From assembly GCA_951800555.1 (NCBI GenBank), contig CATOJU010000004.1, positions 1 to 23,366 of the forward strand: a stretch of DNA of 23,366 bases. Direction: 5' to 3'. The notes beneath the pieces are model-generated. The model saw only the letters and a program-made list of their open reading frames with translations. It did not search any database and had not been told where the DNA came from. Positions within the stretch are counted from its first letter, which is position 1. The number at the start of each line of letters is the position of its first letter. The translations under genes and the position numbers were made by a program. Shown here piece by piece: positions 16,786 through 22,040 of the stretch. This DNA comes from an uncultured Rickettsiales bacterium (lineage in GTDB: Bacteria > Pseudomonadota > Alphaproteobacteria > Rickettsiales > UBA1997).

Positions 16786-16793
16786 AAAGGAGG
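16786..16793 (+). promoter_or_regulatory. Strong Shine-Dalgarno of the LRR gene
   Basis: AAAGGAGG lies 6 nt before the ATG at 16800, as strong as the rplA site. It fixes the start of the LRR gene. It is notable because most genes in this window have weak or no visible ribosome binding sites, so this protein is probably translated efficiently once transcribed. Confidence 0.85.
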
Positions 16794-16799
16794 ATTTAT

Positions 16800-19640
16800 A
16801 TGGCATTCTTTTTTTCACCAAAAAGTATTTTTTCAAGAAAAAGTACAAAAAAAGATAAAGTCGATATACAAACTGGCGGTAGAACTAGTTTAACTAAAGA
16901 TGTGTTTAAAAATGTAAATAATTATGTTAACCCAAAACAGGTTAATAATGAACAACTTGGAGGGTTTCTTAAAAATAAGAACCCGAATAATAGTAATATT
17001 CAATCAAATCCAACTAATGAATATAATAATAGTATAAAAAATAATGAATTTGATAATTCGGGGAATTATAATACTCCTTTTGGTTCTACTAGTTCCTTGG
17101 ATAACCAAAATGATATATATGATCTTGATAGATTTAATAGATATAATAATTCTAATATTGATGATTCAACCCCGTCTTTTATGAGTAGTAATATTAATAA
17201 ATCTAACAATATTAATTTTAATTCTAATAATAGCATAAATAATAATTTAGGTGGAATGAATGGGAATAATTTAGGTTTTAATAGTTCTTTGAATAATAAT
17301 ATTTTAAGTGGCAATTTGACTGGTGGTTTAGGTGGTATGGAAAGGATGGTAAACGCTAGTGGAATGAGTGGTAATCCATATAATAGTTTAAATTCAAATA
17401 GTTTAAACGGTAGTGGAACAAATAATTCTTTTGGGAATAGTATGGGTGGTTTTGGAGGTGTGAGTGATACAATAAATAGAACTAATTTTGGCAATGGTTT
17501 AGGTAATAATTTAAATAAAACCGGTGGTTTTGAAGAAATTGGTAATTATAATAATATGGATTCTGGTATTAATAGAATGAATAATAATTTTTCTGGAAAA
17601 AATTATTATTACGATGATGACGAATATGATGATGATGATGACGATGATTATTACGATGATGATGACGATGATGATGATGATTATTACGATGATGACGACG
17701 ATGATAGAAACGGTTATAGTTATTATAAAAATAATTATGCACAAAATAGAATTAATAATACTAGATATAATAATTCATTTAATTTTAATGATAGAAATAC
17801 TTATAAAAATGTTGCTAAACCTGTATCAGCGACATCTTCAAGTAATTATTTTCATAATAAAAATAACTTAATCAATAGAAATAATCTAAATAATCTTGAT
17901 GATTTAAAAAAAAGAATTATGAACGATTATAATTCTTTAAAAAATCAAATCAATAACAGTAAAAACAAAAAGCAAAATTTTGATTTAGAGGATGCTAAAA
18001 ATAAAATAAAAAGTAAAAGCAAATCTTTAAATAATATGGAGGAATTAAAAAATAAAATTTTAAATGAATATAGGTATTCAAAAAATAATAAAAATAACAA
18101 AGTGAATAAAAAAAGCGAACCTGTTGACTTTAGTCAATTCTTAATAAACGAGATGAAGGAAGGTAAAGAAAAATTAGAAAGGGAAATTAATACAATAAAG
18201 TTAAAAGAACAGGAATATTTTTATTCCCCTGTTATGCTTTTTACGTCTGCAATGCCTCAGGAAGTTTTTAATGATAGTTATAATAAAATAAAAAAATCCA
18301 GTTATTTAGAACCAGATAGAAATATAACTAATGGTGATTTAGTTATGATAGTTAAAAATAACCCATATTTGGAATCTTTAGATATTTCTAATTGTGACAA
18401 TATTGATGATTTTAGTCCACTAAATAGATTAGAAAATTTAAAAGAATTAAATGTAAATAATTGTGATAATTTTATAAATTTAGATTCTGTTGCTAATTGT
18501 ATAAATTTAGAAGTTTTAAATGTTGGTAATACAAAAGTAAAAAATTTGAGTGCAATCAAAAATTTTAAAAAATTAAAAATATTTAATTGTTGTTGCAATA
18601 GTATATTGAGTGTTAATGGTATAGAAAATTGTGAAGATTTAATAGAGTTAAATTTATGGGGCTGTGTAACATTAGATAACATAAGCCCAATAGAAAATTT
18701 AAGAAAATTGAGATTATTAGATATTGATTATACGAGTTTGACAGATCTGTTACCAATTTCCAATTGTAGCGAAATGGAATTTTTATTTATGGATAATTGT
18801 ATTAGATTAACTGACATTTATCCTTTAGCTGCTTTGAAAGACTTAAAATGCTTGCTAATAGATGGAAGTACAATGTTGAGTGTAAACCAAATGGAAACAT
18901 TTGGTGAATTAACTAATCTTGAATATTTAACATTAAAATATAGAAGAATTAATACTTTAAAGTATTTTTCTAAAATGACTAAAATGAAAGAGTTAATTTT
19001 AGAGGGTTGTAATATTAGTGATCTATCTCCAATAGAAAATTTAGTTAATTTAACAAAACTTGATGTGACTGGAAATTCTGCGCTAAGAACTTTGGACCCA
19101 ATACATAAAATGGTAAATTTAAAGGGTTTAACGGCCGGTGGGGCAGGGGCAGCTGGTAAAATTGGTGGTAAAGAAGAAAAAGGAGCAATATCTACTATGA
19201 ATTTAGCTGATATAAATGTTGTAAAAAATTTGACTAAACTTGATAATATAGATTTAAATTCTAATTATAAATTAAAAAGTATAAAACCACTAGAAGTTTG
19301 TGTTGATATGGAGGAGGTTTATTTACAAAATTGCACTCAATTAGAAGATGTTGAAGTTTTAGGAAGTTTAAAAAAGATTACGAAGTTAAATTTAACATCT
19401 TGCCCTAGAATTAGAGATTTATATTTTATAAGGAATTTACATGAATTGATAGAATTGCAATATAATGGAACTACTGTTAGTACTCCAAGTATAGCTTCTA
19501 TTTTAAAGGCTCCAAGTTTACAAATGCTAAAGGGTAATAATGCTGATTTGATTGCTAAGGCAATGTTAGTTTCCGAAAAAAAGAAGAGTAAATTGCAGAA
19601 GTCTTTGAAGAAGTATTTTTCTGTTAAAACTGAAGATTGA
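16800..19640 (+). CDS. Large leucine-rich-repeat protein with Asn/Gly-rich N-terminus and Asp tract
   Basis: 946-residue protein with no family-level name that I recognise. No signal peptide or membrane span is seen, so it is probably cytoplasmic. In order: a basic N-terminus (FFFSPKSIFSRKSTKKDK); an Asn/Gly/Ser-rich, probably disordered region (about 40-265); an acidic tract D272-D302 (25 Asp, 1 Glu, 5 Tyr in 31 residues); a disordered stretch; two related helical segments starting at L363 and L410; a charged helix (about 450-480); and an internalin-like LRR array from about 521 to 920 with units like LKELNVNNCDNFINLDSV and DISPLENL. A Gly/Ala-rich insert (778-797) interrupts the array. The C-terminus is Lys-rich (KKKSKLQKSLKKYFSVK). 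The ATG is set by AAAGGAGG. It directly follows the rpoC terminator with no clear promoter, so it may be expressed by read-through from the polymerase operon. LRRs usually bind protein; the partner is unknown. Confidence 0.9.
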   Translation: MAFFFSPKSIFSRKSTKKDKVDIQTGGRTSLTKDVFKNVNNYVNPKQVNNEQLGGFLKNKNPNNSNIQSNPTNEYNNSIKNNEFDNSGNYNTPFGSTSSLDNQNDIYDLDRFNRYNNSNIDDSTPSFMSSNINKSNNINFNSNNSINNNLGGMNGNNLGFNSSLNNNILSGNLTGGLGGMERMVNASGMSGNPYNSLNSNSLNGSGTNNSFGNSMGGFGGVSDTINRTNFGNGLGNNLNKTGGFEEIGNYNNMDSGINRMNNNFSGKNYYYDDDEYDDDDDDDYYDDDDDDDDDYYDDDDDDRNGYSYYKNNYAQNRINNTRYNNSFNFNDRNTYKNVAKPVSATSSSNYFHNKNNLINRNNLNNLDDLKKRIMNDYNSLKNQINNSKNKKQNFDLEDAKNKIKSKSKSLNNMEELKNKILNEYRYSKNNKNNKVNKKSEPVDFSQFLINEMKEGKEKLEREINTIKLKEQEYFYSPVMLFTSAMPQEVFNDSYNKIKKSSYLEPDRNITNGDLVMIVKNNPYLESLDISNCDNIDDFSPLNRLENLKELNVNNCDNFINLDSVANCINLEVLNVGNTKVKNLSAIKNFKKLKIFNCCCNSILSVNGIENCEDLIELNLWGCVTLDNISPIENLRKLRLLDIDYTSLTDLLPISNCSEMEFLFMDNCIRLTDIYPLAALKDLKCLLIDGSTMLSVNQMETFGELTNLEYLTLKYRRINTLKYFSKMTKMKELILEGCNISDLSPIENLVNLTKLDVTGNSALRTLDPIHKMVNLKGLTAGGAGAAGKIGGKEEKGAISTMNLADINVVKNLTKLDNIDLNSNYKLKSIKPLEVCVDMEEVYLQNCTQLEDVEVLGSLKKITKLNLTSCPRIRDLYFIRNLHELIELQYNGTTVSTPSIASILKAPSLQMLKGNNADLIAKAMLVSEKKKSKLQKSLKKYFSVKTED
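17613..17705 (+). repeat. GAT/GAC trinucleotide tract encoding poly-Asp
   Basis: 31 codons made almost only of GAT and GAC, broken by five TAT/TAC and one GAA, inside the LRR gene. It encodes residues 272-302. Such a microsatellite is prone to in-frame length change by slippage, since any whole-codon change keeps the frame. Confidence 0.85.
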
Positions 19641-19644
19641 GGTT

Positions 19645-19721
19645 AATTTTGGTTATTTCTTAAAATATATGTTGACTTTTTATAAAAATAGTGCATAATA
19701 TATATTATAATAACCAAAATT
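19645..19721. repeat. 13-bp perfect inverted repeat bracketing a promoter
   Basis: AATTTTGGTTATT at 19645-19657 and AATAACCAAAATT at 19709-19721 are exact inverted copies separated by 51 bp. The promoter at 19672-19701 lies wholly between the arms, and the right arm begins about at the predicted transcription start. Arm centres are 64 bp apart, about six helical turns. A looped operator pair, an invertible segment or a long-loop hairpin after the LRR gene are all possible; no U-run follows, so a plain terminator is least likely. Confidence 0.8.
19672..19701 (+). promoter_or_regulatory. Promoter of the 168-codon ORF
   Basis: TTGACT at 19672-19677 (five of six to the -35 consensus), an 18-bp spacer, and TAATAT at 19696-19701. 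CATAAT at 19694-19699 with a 16-bp spacer is the alternative -10. The predicted start near 19708 leaves a leader of about 20 nt before the ATG at 19729. The promoter sits inside the inverted repeat. Confidence 0.6.
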
Positions 19722-19728
19722 GCAAATA

Positions 19729-20226
19729 ATGGAAGAAAAAAAAGGAAAACATATTATAAAATTAAAAAATATAAATACTTCAATACATCCAGATTATGTT
19801 GAAATAAAAGATTTAGAAAATTTTAGGCAATTTATGTGTATTGCTAATGAAAACAAATATTTTAATGATATTATTGATTTAAGTGGAGATAATATTAAAA
19901 ATTTTTGTAATATTTTAATTGACTATTACAAGGATAATTATTCATATAACAGTAGTTTAATATCATTAAGAATGTTATCTATAAAAAATAGTGAATTAGG
20001 ATCTACATTTGATAATGAATTTAGAAAGATAGCGGAAAATTATGGTATTGAAAATCTTGATATAAAATTTGGTTCTGATAAAATTGCTACTTGGGAAACA
20101 ATTGATAAAATAAAACTTATATTAAAAGAAAAAAATAAAAGAAAAAAATTTTTAAAGCAATTAAATACAGCTGTTAATGAAATAGAAGATTGTGTTATAG
20201 ATGTAGATCAAACAAAAGATATATGA
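19729..20226 (+). CDS. Hypothetical protein, 166 residues
   Basis: No family recognised. From the ATG at 19729 the product is 166 residues; a TTG two codons upstream at 19720 is an alternative start, but it falls in the right arm of the inverted repeat. The protein is soluble and charged, with no signal peptide or membrane span. It opens EEKKGKHIIKLKNI, has a middle segment YFNDIIDLSGDNIKNFCNIL, and a long Lys-rich predicted helix (about 125-150, IKLILKEKNKRKKFLKQLN) before an acidic end. No clear Shine-Dalgarno is present. It uses TGA as stop. Base and codon use match the neighbours, so it looks like a lineage-specific gene rather than a recent import. Possible links to the LRR protein rest only on adjacency. 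Confidence 0.7.
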   Translation: MEEKKGKHIIKLKNINTSIHPDYVEIKDLENFRQFMCIANENKYFNDIIDLSGDNIKNFCNILIDYYKDNYSYNSSLISLRMLSIKNSELGSTFDNEFRKIAENYGIENLDIKFGSDKIATWETIDKIKLILKEKNKRKKFLKQLNTAVNEIEDCVIDVDQTKDI

Positions 20227-20312
20227 ATATAAAATTTTAATATTTAATATGATGATAATATTTTAATTTAATTCCAACCTCGCTTTTAACTCACAAAATC
20301 CTTGAAAAAAAG

Positions 20313-20361
20313 ATAGGAAGTTAATTAATTGAATTTAGTGTATAAAAATATAACTTCCTAT
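20313..20361 (+). terminator. Stem-loop downstream of the 166-residue hypothetical gene
   Basis: ATAGGAAGTTA (20313-20323) and TAACTTCCTAT (20351-20361) form a perfect 11-bp stem with a 27-nt loop, 86 nt after the stop. The following TATAGTATT is only partly T-rich, so this is a weak terminator candidate or another 3' structure. Confidence 0.4.
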
Positions 20362-20736
20362 TATAGTATTAACATTTGAAGATTTACTAATCAATATAAT
20401 ACTTTATCGGAAGAATATAAAAAAACTTCTAAAGAAAAAAAATTTAATAGAAATAGTTATAGGAAAAATAAAAAGATTAACTAATATTACTATTACTAGA
20501 ATACTAATATTACCACCACTAGAATAAAGAATGTATATAATTATTTTACTAATGTATTATTTAATAGTATATTAACCTATCAGCTAAAGATAGGGATGAA
20601 GTTGGGGAAAAAGAGGGGGTTATTACTATTATTTTTATTTACATTATTATTTATACTTTCTTTATAGTATTCTTCCTTTATATTTTTTATTCCAAAAATA
20701 CCCCGTATGCTCTGCAGCAGGGTTGTTTGTTATACA

Positions 20737-20780
20737 TACTATAGTCTATAGTTTATTGATGTAAACAATAGATTATAGTA
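20737..20780. repeat. 18-bp imperfect stem-loop
   Basis: TACTATAGTCTATAGTTT (20737-20754) and AAACAATAGATTATAGTA (20763-20780) pair over 18 positions with one G-U pair and one A-A mismatch, around an 8-nt loop. No coding sequence overlaps it and no U-run follows, so an RNA structure or a protein-binding palindrome is more likely than a terminator. Confidence 0.5.
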
Positions 20781-20832
20781 TTAACTTTAAAAATCAATAT
20801 TGAGCAGGCAAAATCCACCAATAAATAAGCTC

Positions 20833-20861
20833 TTGCAATTTAAAAAAAATATTATTAAAAT
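20833..20861 (+). promoter_or_regulatory. Promoter for tRNA-Lys-infA-maf
   Basis: TTGCAA at 20833-20838, a 17-bp spacer, and TAAAAT at 20856-20861. The predicted start near 20868 lies about 11 nt before the mature 5' end of tRNA-Lys. No other promoter is evident before infA, so tRNA-Lys, infA and maf are probably one unit. Confidence 0.6.
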
Positions 20862-20878
20862 ATAAAATATAAACAAAA

Positions 20879-20954
20879 GGATTTTTAGCTTAGCTGGTAG
20901 AGCGACTGACTCTTAATCAGTAGGTCGCGGGTTCGAATCCCGCAGAATCCACCA
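20879..20954 (+). tRNA. tRNA-Lys(CUU)
   Basis: Cloverleaf with encoded CCA. The acceptor GGATTTT pairs with AGAATCC (one G-U); the D arm is GCTT/GAGC with a terminal G-U. The anticodon stem ACTGA/TCAGT encloses CTCTTAA, giving anticodon CTT at 20912-20914. The T arm is GCGGG/CCCGC with loop TTCGAAT, and the discriminator is A. It reads AAG, a rare lysine codon in this AT-rich genome; a UUU isoacceptor must exist elsewhere. A 14-bp palindrome (ATTACATATGTAAT, 20954-20967) begins at its last base. Confidence 0.96.
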
Positions 20955-20993
20955 TTACATATGTAATAAATTTATTAATGTTATATTTATTTT

Positions 20994-21218
20994 ATGTCAA
21001 AAGAAGATGTTATAATAATGCAAGGGGTAGTTACTGAAGTTTTACCAAATACAATATTTAGAGTTCAATTAATGGAAATGGATGATACAATCATTACTGC
21101 CTATATATCTGGTAAAATAAGAAAGAATAAAATTAGAATATTAAAAGGCGATGCTGTTGAATTAGAAATGACATCATACGATTTGACGAAAGGACGAATT
21201 ACAAGGAGACTTAAATAG
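20994..21218 (+). CDS. infA: Translation initiation factor IF-1
   Basis: 74-residue IF-1, the single OB-fold (S1-like) protein that occupies the A site of the 30S subunit during initiation. Family landmarks are MSKEDVIIMQGVVTEVLPNT at the start, FRVQLMEMDD, ITAYISGKIRKNKIRI, and the end DLTKGRITRRLK. Length is normal. It lies 39 nt after tRNA-Lys and its TAG stop shares one base with the GTG start of maf, so the two are probably translationally coupled. Confidence 0.98.
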   Translation: MSKEDVIIMQGVVTEVLPNTIFRVQLMEMDDTIITAYISGKIRKNKIRILKGDAVELEMTSYDLTKGRITRRLK

Positions 21219-21784
21219 TGGATTTTATTTTAGCTTCTCAGTCTAAATTTAGATTGCAATTATTAGAAAAAATTAATTGTGCTCCTAAAAAAATAGTACC
21301 AGCAGATATAGATGAAACTCCTCTTAAAAAAGAAAAGCCGGAAGATTATTTAAAAAGAATTGCAAAAGCAAAAGCTATAAAAGTTGCAGAAAGTTATAAA
21401 AATGAGAATATTTTAGCCGCTGATTCTATAGTTGTTTTAAATAGGCAAATAATTCAAAAACCATACAACATTGAAGAAACTAGAAATTTTTTAAAAAAAT
21501 ATTCTAATAAAAATGTCAAAGCTTTAACAGCTGTTTGTTTTATAAAAAAAGATGGTACGATAATAATAAAATTAGTTGAAACAAAAATGAAATTTAAATC
21601 TTTAAATGATAGAGATATAAATGATAGTATAAAATATTCAAAAAATTTAAATTGTGCTGGTGGTATTAGTATAGAAAATTTTTCCGAATGCCTTATAAAA
21701 AAAATAAATGGATCTTATTCCAATATTATTGGTCTACCTTTATATGAAGTAAGAAATATTCTTATATCTTGTGGCGTTTTGTAA
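21218..21784 (+). CDS. maf: Maf-family nucleoside triphosphate pyrophosphatase
   Basis: 188-residue Maf/YhdE-type protein; the family hydrolyses non-canonical or modified nucleoside triphosphates to monophosphates and can affect septation. Seen: FILASQSKFRLQLLEKI at the N-terminus (phosphate-binding Ser-x-x-Arg), DIDETPLKKEKPEDYLKRIA, AADSIVVLNRQIIQKP with the catalytic-type D69, and the C-terminal NGSYSNIIGLPLYEV. The usual I-Q-G after the AGGY-type motif reads I-E-N here (AGGISIENFSE), a mild departure. The GTG at 21218 overlaps the infA stop by one base. The infA-maf pair is typical of Alphaproteobacteria, but the RNase G gene that often follows is absent. Confidence 0.95.
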   Translation: MDFILASQSKFRLQLLEKINCAPKKIVPADIDETPLKKEKPEDYLKRIAKAKAIKVAESYKNENILAADSIVVLNRQIIQKPYNIEETRNFLKKYSNKNVKALTAVCFIKKDGTIIIKLVETKMKFKSLNDRDINDSIKYSKNLNCAGGISIENFSECLIKKINGSYSNIIGLPLYEVRNILISCGVL

Positions 21785-21939
21785 AGTATATTTTTATCTC
21801 TATTTTTAATTTATTAAATTTAAAACTTTTTTAGTGATATTATTGAAATATTATAAAAAATTTAAATTTAAAAAACAAAAATAAAAATTAAAATATTTTT
21901 ATATACTTTTAATATTCTATTTATATTTGTATTAATGTT

Positions 21940-21970
21940 ATCCCTTTATTCAGAAGGGATTTTATTATTA
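21940..21970 (+). terminator. Intrinsic terminator after maf
   Basis: ATCCCTT (21940-21946) and AAGGGAT (21954-21960) form a 7-bp G/C-containing stem with loop TATTCAG, followed by TTTATTATTA. It lies 155 nt after the maf stop, on the plus strand. The sequence between maf and this hairpin (21785-21939) is AT-rich with no visible gene. The minus-strand reading lacks a U-run, so it does not serve the converging ankyrin gene well. Confidence 0.65.
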
Positions 21971-22040
21971 GGCTAATATTTATTTATAGATATATTTTTT
22001 ATGTAGTTATTAATATTCTAAATTAAAAATTAGTTTTAGA

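Larger units (their letters stand above)
20227..20878. other. 650-bp intergenic region with several hairpins
   Basis: No convincing gene on either strand. Contents seen: a perfect 11-bp inverted repeat at 20313-20323/20351-20361, listed separately; a G-rich patch (20603-20620) that can pair through GGGGT..ATT with AATACCCC at 20697-20704; a CTCTGCAGCAGGG patch near 20711-20722; a long stem-loop at 20737-20780, listed separately; a 13-nt near-copy of the tRNA-Lys 3' end at 20808-20820; and the tRNA-Lys promoter at 20833-20861. The local G/C-rich patches stand out from the AT background and could belong to an unannotated structured RNA. Confidence 0.5.

Noticed and set aside
17511..17871. Overlapping ORFs on both strands made of Ile/Val or Met/Thr runs
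   Set aside because: They are other-frame readings of the GAT/GAC tract in the LRR gene and have no protein-like composition.
20390..20482. Lys-rich reading frame (LSEEYKKTSKEKKF...) as a pseudogene remnant
   Set aside because: It is short, lacks a start codon context, and similar Lys/Asn strings arise by chance in AT-rich DNA; no family match could be recognised.
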